DNA from: a virus
IMG/VR virus record: IMGVR_UViG_3300010354_000518
Coordinates: 1 to 26,892 of that record
DNA: 26,892 nt
Direction: 5' to 3' (one strand)
Shown: in pieces, positions 7,907 to 20,916 of the stretch
How positions within the stretch are numbered: position 1 is the first letter of the stretch
Layout: every line of letters starts with the position of its first letter
Translations under genes and position numbers: made by a program
Notes under the pieces: model-generated
The model's database searches: none
The model's input: only the letters and a program-made list of their open reading frames with translations
Told to the model about the DNA's origin: nothing

Positions 7907-9896
7907 CAAAGAAGGTATTCTCTCTGGATACTAAACCCGGCGTGCAGCGGGACGGTACATTCTTTGACAAGATGTACTACACGGATGGTCGCTGGGTGCG
8001 GTTCCAGCGTGGTCGTCCCCGCAAGATCGGTGGCTACCGCCAGATCACCGCTAATCTGCCCGGACCGTCACGTGGCATCTTCTTAAACCCGCAACAGAAT
8101 TTCAACAATGTGTTCAGCGGGTATTCGAGTGGTTTGGTCGTCATCCCCATCAATAATAGTGGGGTTGGTTCTGGTATCTCTCCGATCACGCTCACGGGGT
8201 TTACGTCGGACGCGAATAATCTGTGGCAGTTCGATACTTTCACAGACACAAATTCGCTGATTACGTTCTTGCTCGCACATCCAGGTCGTAACCTCACCCT
8301 GATCGACAACAACGTCGATACCCCGGTGCTCGGCGGGAACATCACTGGCACCTCGATGAGTCCGATCGGTGTGTTCACTGAGACTGTCACCCTCACCACG
8401 GGTCTGAACACGGGGACGATTGCTGCGGCAAACCCGCTGATCGGTGCGGGTCAAACGGTCGGCGACGGTATCAATTTCGCGCCAGGCACTACCGTGGTGT
8501 CGATTGTGGGCACCACTATCACATTCTCCACCAATGCCCTGACCACTGGTGCGGTCTCGTTGTCCTTCAATAACAACGTGAGCGTGTCCGGTGGTGTGGT
8601 GGTCCTGCACCCATACGTGTTCGTGTATGGCAACGCCGGACTAATCCGCAACTGTGCAGCGGGAAATATCAGCGACTGGGTGTCGACTGATGCCAACACG
8701 GTGAACGTTGCGACCGGCAAGATCGTGAAAGGTCTCCCGGTTCGCGGCGGCTCGAACTCCCCGTCTGGTCTGTTCTGGTCGCTCGACTCGCTCATCCGTG
8801 TTAGTTACGTGCCCACCACTGTAAACGTGGGCGCTACTGCGGTCACGCAGTATTGGCGTTACGACTTGATCAGCAGCCAGTCGTCGATTCTTTCAAGCCA
8901 GTCCGTGATCGAATATGACGGCATCTATTACTGGTGCGGTGTCGATAGATTCCTTTTATACAACGGCGTTGTGAAGGAGATCCCGAACTCGATGAACCAG
9001 AACTACTTCTTCGATAACCTGAATTACGATCAGCGCGAGAAGATCTGGGTCACGAAAGTTCCTCGCTTCGGCGAGATCTGGTGGTTCTACCCGCGTGGCA
9101 ACGCCACCGAGTGCACAGACGCTATCGTCTACAACATCCGCGAGAACTGCTGGTACGACGCTGGTCAAGCGCTCGGCGCACGCCGCTCGGCTGGCTATTT
9201 CTCGCAGGTGTTCCATTTCCCGATTGCTGCGAGTTGGGAGATCAACGCTGCCGGAGGCATCAGGACTGCCACTCTGACCAGTGGTGGCACCCTGTACACC
9301 AACGGTACGTACAACAGCACCCCCCTCACTGGAGGCACCGGAGTCAACGCGACGGCCAATATTACTGTGGCTGGTGGTATCGTCACTGTGGCGACGGTCT
9401 ATGATCCGGGATCTGGCTACCTTGCGGGCGACGTGCTGAGCGCGAGTATCCCCGGTGGATCGGGGTTCCAGTTAACGGTAACCAGCGTTGGCAACTTCGT
9501 GAGTCTTTGGCAGCACGAAATCGGCACCGATGCGGTTCGCGGTGCGTCTTTCGAGGCGATCGAGTCTTACTTTGAGACTAACGATCTCGGGTGGGTGTCC
9601 GGCGGCCCATCGCAAGCCACAGCCGATGGCGAAAATCGGTGGCTCCGCATTGAACGTGTTGAGCCGGATTTTGTCCAGTCCGGCACCATGGAACTATATG
9701 TGGTGGGTCGTCCGTACGCGCAAGCCGACGACTACACCAGCGGGCCATACACATTCGAGTTCGATACGCACAAAATCGATATGCGCGAGCAACGCCGCGA
9801 GGCTCGTTTGAGATTCGTGAGTAACGAAGCCGGTGGTGACTACCAGACCGGCAAGATCATCATCAGTGCCGATTTCGGCGATGTCCGGGGCTACTG

Positions 9897-9897
<1 letters not shown>
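7903..9897 (+). CDS. Tail hub-like / DNA stabilisation structural protein
   Basis: 664 aa, ATGA overlap with the preceding gene. The N-terminus (KPGVQRDGTFFDKMYYTDGR, then WVRFQRGRPRKIGGYRQI) is a well conserved phage structural signature; the body (VLHPYVFVYGNAGLIRNCAA, VRGGSNSPSGLFWSLDSLIR, YDGIYYWCGVDRFLLYNGVV) reads like successive beta-propeller blades, as in P22 gp10-type hub proteins. The C-terminal part (FEFDTHKIDMREQRREARLR) is conserved too. Two Gly/Thr-rich segments (about 159-225 and 453-531) break the conserved pattern and look like inserted beta domains. Placement between adaptor and ejection-like genes supports a tail hub role that keeps packaged DNA inside. Confidence 0.6.
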
Positions 9898-15225
<5,328 letters not shown>

Positions 15226-15227
15226 TC

Positions 15228-16838
15228 ATGGCTGAGACCACCGAAGACAGCGGCTTTAGCCCGCTTTTGGCGAGGATGCTGAGGGTTGACCCGAATCAAG
15301 TCGGGTCGATCTCTCTGTCTGCGCTTGGCCGTCAAGCCATGGGCGCGGATAGCGAAGCGTATCAGAAGGCGAAGGCCGAGGTAGACGCTGCTCGCGAGGC
15401 CATGGTGGCTGCGCTCCAGAATCGTAAGGGTCGAATTGACCCCGCCATGCTGGCGCTGGCACAGGGATTTTTAGCCCCGACTCGTACTGGCTCTTTCGGT
15501 GAATCGCTTGGCTCTGCAGTCGGCGCATACCAAAAAGCCCAGTCCGGTGAGGAGGAGCGTGCTGCTAAACTCGCGCAGATGCGCTACGAACTCGCTCGTG
15601 CCGCGATGGGTGAAGAGACACAGGCCGCACAACTCGGTCTGTCGGTGGCCTCGAAATTGTCGCCTAAGCTCACCGCGTACCAGCAGCAGGTGCAATCGGA
15701 GGGTATCGACCCCCGCTCACCCGAAGGCATTGCCCGTGTCAAAGAGCTTCTCGCAGGTGACAAAGCGACGCCAGAGATGAAACTGTTCGCAGCGCAGACT
15801 GGCATTTCTTTAACTGACCCGGCGTTTGCGCCCAAATTCCGTCAGTTCGAGGAGACCAAGAACCTGCGGGATATCGCCACTCGGCTCGGTCTGGACCTCA
15901 CGAATCCCGACCAACTCGGTGTTGCCCGGATGGAAGCTCGCCGCGAGGTATTCCGCAGGGATAACCCAGAGGTCGCCAAGAAGCTGCAGCAATTCGGCGG
16001 CGATCCTCTCGATCCGAATGATCTGGCACGCGCTCGGCGCGAAATCGCGACCGACGTGGCACTGGAGCGCCAAGGGAAAGTCACCACTATTCAGAGCCAG
16101 GAAGCGCAGACGACTCGCACGAGGCAGGAGATCGATGATCACATCCGGCAAGGAAACACCCAGGCCATCGTGCAGACCGCTCGCGATGCGGGGGTACCCA
16201 TCGATCCTAAGATCAGTTTCGCAGGGCTCAACAACAGAGAGGCTGCGGCTAAGAGAACGAAAGATCAAGAAGAAGCCAATAAGTATATCAACGAGAAGAT
16301 CGCTCCGCATATCTCTGGTATCGACGATGATCTCAACGACTTGCGGCGTGCCCTCACACTGAACTCCCAGATCAGCACCGGCGTGACGTACGGTCTGCCC
16401 GTGGTGGGTGGTGCCGCGAAGGTGCTGTCGGGTGACCGTGCGAAGATCTCGGAGTTCGACTCGATCGCAGCACGTTCGGCCAAGATGAACCGCATCCCGG
16501 GCGACTCCAACGTGTCGAACGCCGATATGCGCTGGATGCAGCTTGGTACGTTCAGCAGCGACAAAGAGCCGACGACGAACGAGAATATTATCAAGTTCCA
16601 GATCGCTCAGCGCCAGCGCGACCGCGACTACAACGAGTATATGCAGCGTTACGCGGCGGTCAACGGCGCGATCACTCCGCACGCTCAATCGGAATGGCGT
16701 AAGTATCTAGAGTCTAACCCGATCACGATCACGGACCGGGAAGGGAAGATTACGCTGAATCCAAGGCGTATGACCTATCAACAATACTTTGGTATGCCTC
16801 GGGTGCGTGTTGACGCCCAGGGCCGGGAGATTCGATAA
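15228..16838 (+). CDS. Ejection/internal virion-type protein, helical
   Basis: 536 aa, preceded by GGAGGGGGCTAATC. The segment ALAQGFLAPTRTGSFGESLG (about residues 82-101), followed by an Ala/Gln/Glu-rich helix, is a signature I associate with phage internal or ejection proteins. The rest is strongly charged and helical (RARREIATDVALERQGK, KDQEEANKYINEKIAPHISG) with two repeated-looking segments, LSVASKLSPKLTAYQQQVQS and IATRLGLDLTNPDQLGVARM. The C-terminus (RRMTYQQYFGMPRVRVDAQG) precedes a TAATG junction with the next gene. No catalytic motif. Probably ejected with the DNA or part of an inner core; this is inference from context. Confidence 0.55.
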   Translation: MAETTEDSGFSPLLARMLRVDPNQVGSISLSALGRQAMGADSEAYQKAKAEVDAAREAMVAALQNRKGRIDPAMLALAQGFLAPTRTGSFGESLGSAVGAYQKAQSGEEERAAKLAQMRYELARAAMGEETQAAQLGLSVASKLSPKLTAYQQQVQSEGIDPRSPEGIARVKELLAGDKATPEMKLFAAQTGISLTDPAFAPKFRQFEETKNLRDIATRLGLDLTNPDQLGVARMEARREVFRRDNPEVAKKLQQFGGDPLDPNDLARARREIATDVALERQGKVTTIQSQEAQTTRTRQEIDDHIRQGNTQAIVQTARDAGVPIDPKISFAGLNNREAAAKRTKDQEEANKYINEKIAPHISGIDDDLNDLRRALTLNSQISTGVTYGLPVVGGAAKVLSGDRAKISEFDSIAARSAKMNRIPGDSNVSNADMRWMQLGTFSSDKEPTTNENIIKFQIAQRQRDRDYNEYMQRYAAVNGAITPHAQSEWRKYLESNPITITDREGKITLNPRRMTYQQYFGMPRVRVDAQGREIR

Positions 16839-18868
16839 TGCCTATCGAACGCGTCATCGGAGGGGTGATCTATGAATTTCCTGACGGTACTTCAGAAGCC
16901 ACAATCAGGCGATTCGAAGCCCAAAAGACTGGCAGCGCTTCTGCTCCCGCCGCAGCGCCCGCAGCTCCGGCTAGACCCCGCCCCGCGCCTTTCTCCACCG
17001 GTGCCGGTAGTCAGTTCCTGCAAGGCCTGACGTTCGGATTCTCCGACGAGGCGATTGCAGGCCTGCGCTCGGCGTTCGGGCAAGGTAACTACGAAGACCT
17101 CGTGAAGGCTGAACGCGAAGCGCTGCGTAAATACGGCGAGGAGCACCCAGTCATCGGCACGGCAGCAGAGATCACCGGCGCGCTGGCTCCGGCAATCGCG
17201 ACCGGTGGCGCGAGCCTTATTCCCGGCCTCGGACGCACCCTAGCTTCGACGGTCGGCCCTCGGGCAGCGCAATTGCTGTTGGGCACTCAACCGACCGTGG
17301 GCCGCATGGCCGGTACTGGCGCTGTTGCTGGCGGGACGACTGCTATCGGCACCACTGAAAAGCCCGCTTCCGAGTGGGGTGGCGAGGCGTTCAGGGGTGC
17401 GGTGGCCGGTGGTGCAACTGCCGGTAGCCTCGGTCTGGCCGGTAAATATATCGCCGCACCCGCCTTTGCGAAAGTCAAGCAGGCGATGGGGTTCGGCGAC
17501 TCGAACAAAGCAGCGGATATCGCGATCGCCCGTGCTCTTGAGAAAGACGGCTTGACTCCCGATCAGGCAGCGGCGCGGTTGCTTGCCGTGCAGCGGGGTG
17601 AGATGACCATCGCTGATCTGGGCGAGAACACCGCAGCACTCTTGCGCCGTGCGTCGGCAGCACCGGGCGAAGCCCGCCGTACCGCCAAAGGCGAACTTGC
17701 AGCACGCGGGGCCGAGCGTATTCCTCGAGTGTCGGACGATCTGCGCACGTTGATGTCCGGATCGAAGGATTTCTACACCGACATCCAGGACCTGATCAAG
17801 AAGCGCTCGACCGAGGCTAACGCCTTGTACGACGCCGCTTACTCGGCAGCACCGACGTTCAGTGCACAGTCGGCACCAGACATCGCTAAATTGCGCAATC
17901 TGCCGTCGTTCCAGCAAGCGATGAGGGCAGGGCAACGCCGGATGGAGGATCTGGGCCTGGATCTGGCCGACCCCAAGAACACTCTGCGCGGGCTGCACGA
18001 GACGAAGATCGCGCTCGACGACATGATCAACACGGCGATGCGGGCTGGAGAAACCAATCAGGCTGCCACGCTGATCAGCATGAAGAATCGCCTTCTCAAG
18101 GATATGGAGAACGCGTCGCCCGAGTACCGGATCGCCCGCCAGACGTTCGCCGGAGACATGGAGATGCAGACGGCGATGGAGCAGGGGCAGCGTGTCATTC
18201 AGTTGCCCGAACTCGAGATGCGAAAGGCGATCGACCGGTTCAAGAACTCGCCCAGCGAGTACGACGCATTCCGCGCTGGTATCGCCCAGTCGATGCTTGA
18301 GCGTCTGCGTGCTGCAGGCCCCGCCGCTGACCCGGCGCAGGCAATCTTCCCGCGTGGCACCGAGGATAAGCTTCGCCGCGCTTTCCGTGACGACGACGCG
18401 TTTGACGCGTTCAAGACGCGACTGGCTGAAGAACGGGCGATGCTGCAGACCGAGAAAGCCGGATTCCGTCGCACGCCTTTGGATACAGACCTGGACGCCG
18501 ATGGTTCCGGAGTTGGTGCCGCCACGAACCTGTTGGCCGGCCGTCCGTTCATGGCCGGGATGGAAGCTCTCCGGAGTAATTTCCCGAATGTCGTCGGGAT
18601 GCCTCCCCGGATCGCTGCCCCCACCGTCGAGAAGCTCCTGACCCCCGCCGCGCAAACCGACCGGGTGTTGGGCGGCATCATGCAGTCGCTGAAACAGCAG
18701 GAACAGGAACTGCTTCAGGCCACCGGGGTAACCGGTGCCGGAGCCGCCCTCGCTGGTGGTCTGGCTGGCACTCGACCGATCAAGCAGCAGTATCCGGAAG
18801 AGTCTGTCCAACAGCCCGGTATACCGCCGATGCCCCCCGGAGCCTCTCCGCTGGGCTCGATGCAGTGA
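16838..18868 (+). CDS. Ejection/internal virion-type protein
   Basis: 676 aa, last gene of the virion operon (TAATG junction). The N-terminus VIYEFPDGTSEATIRRFEAQ is a short motif shared by many phage internal virion and transglycosylase-type proteins. Residues about 45-100 (FLQGLTFGFSDEAIAGLRSA, then REALRKYGEEHPVIGTAAEI) lead to a hydrophobic Gly/Ala stretch (ALAPAIATGGASLIPGLGRT and GTGAVAGGTTAIGT) that could contact membranes. The remaining part is charged and helical (RRMEDLGLDLADPKNTLRGL). I find no lysozyme or transglycosylase catalytic motif. A role in forming the DNA translocation channel is plausible from family and place, not proven. Confidence 0.6.
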   Translation: MPIERVIGGVIYEFPDGTSEATIRRFEAQKTGSASAPAAAPAAPARPRPAPFSTGAGSQFLQGLTFGFSDEAIAGLRSAFGQGNYEDLVKAEREALRKYGEEHPVIGTAAEITGALAPAIATGGASLIPGLGRTLASTVGPRAAQLLLGTQPTVGRMAGTGAVAGGTTAIGTTEKPASEWGGEAFRGAVAGGATAGSLGLAGKYIAAPAFAKVKQAMGFGDSNKAADIAIARALEKDGLTPDQAAARLLAVQRGEMTIADLGENTAALLRRASAAPGEARRTAKGELAARGAERIPRVSDDLRTLMSGSKDFYTDIQDLIKKRSTEANALYDAAYSAAPTFSAQSAPDIAKLRNLPSFQQAMRAGQRRMEDLGLDLADPKNTLRGLHETKIALDDMINTAMRAGETNQAATLISMKNRLLKDMENASPEYRIARQTFAGDMEMQTAMEQGQRVIQLPELEMRKAIDRFKNSPSEYDAFRAGIAQSMLERLRAAGPAADPAQAIFPRGTEDKLRRAFRDDDAFDAFKTRLAEERAMLQTEKAGFRRTPLDTDLDADGSGVGAATNLLAGRPFMAGMEALRSNFPNVVGMPPRIAAPTVEKLLTPAAQTDRVLGGIMQSLKQQEQELLQATGVTGAGAALAGGLAGTRPIKQQYPEESVQQPGIPPMPPGASPLGSMQ

Positions 18869-18903
18869 TCAGCTACTAATATAGCTCCCACCCCCTAGAA
18901 GCG

Positions 18904-18920
18904 CTCCGAGAGCCTCGGAG
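18904..18920 (+). terminator. Hairpin after virion operon, possible terminator
   Basis: CTCCGAG (18904-18910) and CTCGGAG (18914-18920) form a perfect 7-bp GC-rich stem with a 3-base AGC loop, 36 bases after the last virion gene. The following ACGTCTCTCTGCATT is pyrimidine-rich but not a clean T-tract, so it may be a weak or factor-assisted terminator or part of the control region structure. Confidence 0.45.
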
Positions 18921-18962
18921 ACGTCTCTCTGCATTCATGCACGTACGTGAGAATACTCAGAT

Positions 18963-19027
18963 GAACCCTGAGGTGGGGGTTCGGGGTGGTCTGGCGTCTG
19001 GAGACCCGGTTCGTATTAGGGAGAACC
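18963..19027 (+). repeat. GAACC/GGTTC inverted repeat cluster
   Basis: GAACCC (18963-18968) pairs with GGGTTC (18977-18982) around an 8-base loop, and GGTTC (19008-19012) pairs with GAACC (19023-19027) around 10 bases. The four half-sites form a second, shorter repeat family just upstream of the GATGTAAC cluster. Confidence 0.5.
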
Positions 19028-19035
19028 CCAATTCT

Positions 19036-19315
19036 GTTACATCGAGATGGAACGGTGATGTAACAGACCATAGGCTCAGAGCCCGCGTCGGACGCGGCTT
19101 CTGGAAGGGTGTAGCGCTGTTCCACCGTTCCATCGACTACCCCCCATATTCCGGTTTCCGAACCAGAGTCTCGCACCCCCGCGCATATGTAACAATGTAA
19201 CAGAGGGCCTGTTCTTCGATTGGGAGAGGGTGTTACATCAGGCGTTACATCATGATGGAACGATGTAACAATGTCAGGGGTTGAAGGCCTGAGCGGGGTG
19301 TGGTATGATTACATC
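19036..19315 (+). repeat. Iteron-like cluster of GATG(T/G)AAC 8-mers
   Basis: Copies in + orientation: GATGGAAC 19046 and 19254, GATGTAAC 19057 and 19262, variants TATGTAAC 19186 and AATGTAAC 19194. Copies in - orientation: GTTACATC 19036, 19232 and 19244, GTTCCATC 19127, variants GTTCCACC 19119 and ATTACATC 19308 (coordinates are first bases). The three-site unit GTTACATC-GATGGAAC-GATGTAAC occurs twice (19036-19064 with 2- and 3-base gaps; 19244-19269 with 2- and 0-base gaps). The outer sites of the first unit extend to an 11-bp perfect inverted repeat, TCTGTTACATC/GATGTAACAGA. The last copy overlaps the -10 of the primase promoter. Confidence 0.8.
19281..19309 (+). promoter_or_regulatory. 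Sigma70-type promoter for the replication module
   Basis: TTGAAG (19281-19286), a 17-base spacer and TATGAT (19304-19309) with TG at 19301-19302 as an extended -10. Transcription would begin near 19316, about 47 bases before the primase ATG. A GATGTAAC-type half-site (ATTACATC 19308-19315) overlaps the -10, and two full sites end at 19269, just upstream of the -35, so a repeat-binding protein could control this promoter. Confidence 0.7.
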
Positions 19316-19362
19316 ACCGCCGGATCCCCGGTGTCAATCTATAGCCTAGCATAGAGGGAAGA

Positions 19363-20916
19363 ATGACCAGTCTGGTAGAAGACTTCGCAGGCCTGTTCGC
19401 GGGCAATCTCCGTTCCTACGGTGAGTGGGATCCCAGCACCGGGAATATGTCCACCATCAAAGCCGAGGTGCCGCTTGCGGCGTACGAGGCGCACATCGAG
19501 GGCCGGATGGGTCTCGGCATCGTCCCGATCACGGACGGCGACACGTGCGCGTTCGGTGCCATCGACATTGACAAGCATGACACGCCCGAGGACATCGACT
19601 TCAAGTCGCTCGCGGCAAAGATCAAGGAGTACCGGCTCCCGCTGGTAATGTGTCGTACCAAGCGTGGTGGGGCGCACCTGTACGTGTTCGGGTCGGAGTA
19701 CCTCCCGGCCAAGCAGGTGCAGCGGCTGTTGGCCTCCTGGCGCGACATGCTCAAGATCCCGTACAAGACCGAGATCTTCCCGAAGCAGGACTCGCTGGTG
19801 ACCAGCAGCGGCGAGAAGGCGCTCGGGAACTGGATCAACCTGTGTTACTTCGACGCTGCTGATTCCAAGCGGTACGCATTCGACGAGAACGGCGAGCGGA
19901 TGACGTTCGAGTTATTCGTGCAGTATGCCCAATCCAAGCGGATCAGCGCGGCAGAACTGGCCGAGTTCACGCAGCGGGAGCACCTGGAGGCACCACCCTG
20001 CGTTCAGAAGATGATCCACACCGGCGTGGAGTCCGGTGCCCGAAATGACGCCATGTACAACGTGGTGATCTATCTCAAGCGGGCGCGACCGGACTCGTTC
20101 TTCGACGACGCGATGGCGTTGAACAAGCAGATGTTCGACAAGCCGCTGCCACCGTCCGAGGCCAAGAAGGTGATCCGGTCAGCGTCCAGGCGTGATTACC
20201 TGTACAAATGCGGCGAGGAGCCCTGCAAGAGCCTGTGTGATCGTAAGGTGTGCGTCACGCGCGAGTTCGGAATCTCGATGGACGAGAAGAAGGAACTCGA
20301 CGCGCACGACTCGCTGCCGATTTTCAGCGAACTGATCGAGTACCAGTCCGAGCCTCCACGGTGGGGTATCCACGTCAACGGCCAGCTTATTAACAACATC
20401 CCGACGGTGGTGCTGCGCGACCCGGCGGCGATGGGTACGCTGATATTCGAGAAGCTCAAGGTCAACATCCCGAAGATCAGTCAGGATTCGTGGCGAAAGA
20501 GAATCCTCGACCCGCTGGTGCCGACCCTGCGTACGGTTGAGGTGCCGAAGGAGGCGAGCGCGTCGGGCGTTGTTCAGGCCAAGTTCGTCGAATTCGTGCA
20601 AAAAGCTGATCTGAGTTCGGAAGGAACGAACACCGAGGATCGCAAGGCGCTGCTACGGAACATCCCGGTGGTGCAGGTGATCAACGGCGTGCGGTGCGTG
20701 GTGTTCCGGGGCACGGCATTCTCAGAGTACCTCAAGCGTAACAAGGCCGAGGTCATGACCGGGATGGACCTGTGGACCTGTCTGCGGCGAGACTGTGGCG
20801 CGGATCACGACAAAATGCGAATCCCCGGCGGCAAAGTGATCAATGTGTGGTATGCCCCCATCACCGACGAACACGAGGTGCGAGCAGATGACCCCGAATT
20901 CCAGTCAGAGTTCTAA
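19363..20916 (+). CDS. AEP-superfamily DNA primase with Zn-binding motif
   Basis: 517 aa, ATG behind AGAGGGAAGA. The N-terminal domain shows archaeo-eukaryotic primase motifs: FGAIDIDKHD with metal-binding Asp68 and Asp70, RGGAHLYVFG with His105, and TEIFPKQ with Glu137, then a GNWINLCYF segment (residues 155-163). This most resembles the TOTE-type/phage AEP primases. Residues about 215-280 (GARNDAMYNVVIYLKRARPD, then PPSEAKKVIRSASRRDYLYK) look like a PriCT helical domain, followed by a Cys cluster C283-x4-C288-x3-C292-x4-C297, probably binding zinc. The C-terminal 210 residues are not recognised. It would make primers, possibly also longer products. It is the first gene after the repeat-rich control region and overlaps the SNF2 helicase by 29 bp. 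Confidence 0.8.
   Translation: MTSLVEDFAGLFAGNLRSYGEWDPSTGNMSTIKAEVPLAAYEAHIEGRMGLGIVPITDGDTCAFGAIDIDKHDTPEDIDFKSLAAKIKEYRLPLVMCRTKRGGAHLYVFGSEYLPAKQVQRLLASWRDMLKIPYKTEIFPKQDSLVTSSGEKALGNWINLCYFDAADSKRYAFDENGERMTFELFVQYAQSKRISAAELAEFTQREHLEAPPCVQKMIHTGVESGARNDAMYNVVIYLKRARPDSFFDDAMALNKQMFDKPLPPSEAKKVIRSASRRDYLYKCGEEPCKSLCDRKVCVTREFGISMDEKKELDAHDSLPIFSELIEYQSEPPRWGIHVNGQLINNIPTVVLRDPAAMGTLIFEKLKVNIPKISQDSWRKRILDPLVPTLRTVEVPKEASASGVVQAKFVEFVQKADLSSEGTNTEDRKALLRNIPVVQVINGVRCVVFRGTAFSEYLKRNKAEVMTGMDLWTCLRRDCGADHDKMRIPGGKVINVWYAPITDEHEVRADDPEFQSEF

Larger units (their letters stand above)
18869..19362 (+). other. 494-bp non-coding control region, candidate origin/operator
   Basis: No convincing gene. 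It separates the virion operon from the replication module. It contains, in order: a 5-bp inverted repeat AGCTA/TAGCT (18871-18886), a 7-bp hairpin (18904-18920), inverted repeats TGCAT/ATGCA (18930-18941) and the palindrome CACGTACGTG (18940-18949), GAACC/GGTTC repeats (18963-19027), about twelve GATG(T/G)AAC-type 8-mers in both directions (19036-19315), a promoter (19281-19309) and a leader with AGAGGGAAG before the primase ATG. This density of repeats next to a primase gene suggests a replication origin, an operator, or both. Confidence 0.7.

Noticed and set aside
15810-16688. 292-aa antisense frame, and the 523-aa antisense frame at 17240-18811
   Set aside because: Both are opposite convincing + strand virion genes in a coupled operon and show no family features; long antisense frames are expected in G+C-rich DNA.
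18937-19200. 87-aa open frame in the control region
   Set aside because: No ribosome site, composition unlike its neighbours, and it runs through the palindromes and GATGTAAC repeats; the region reads as regulatory DNA.
20843-20888. Upstream start for the SNF2 helicase
   Set aside because: It adds 15 residues wholly inside the primase gene; ATG 20888 has GAGG at a reasonable distance and leaves a more normal overlap.
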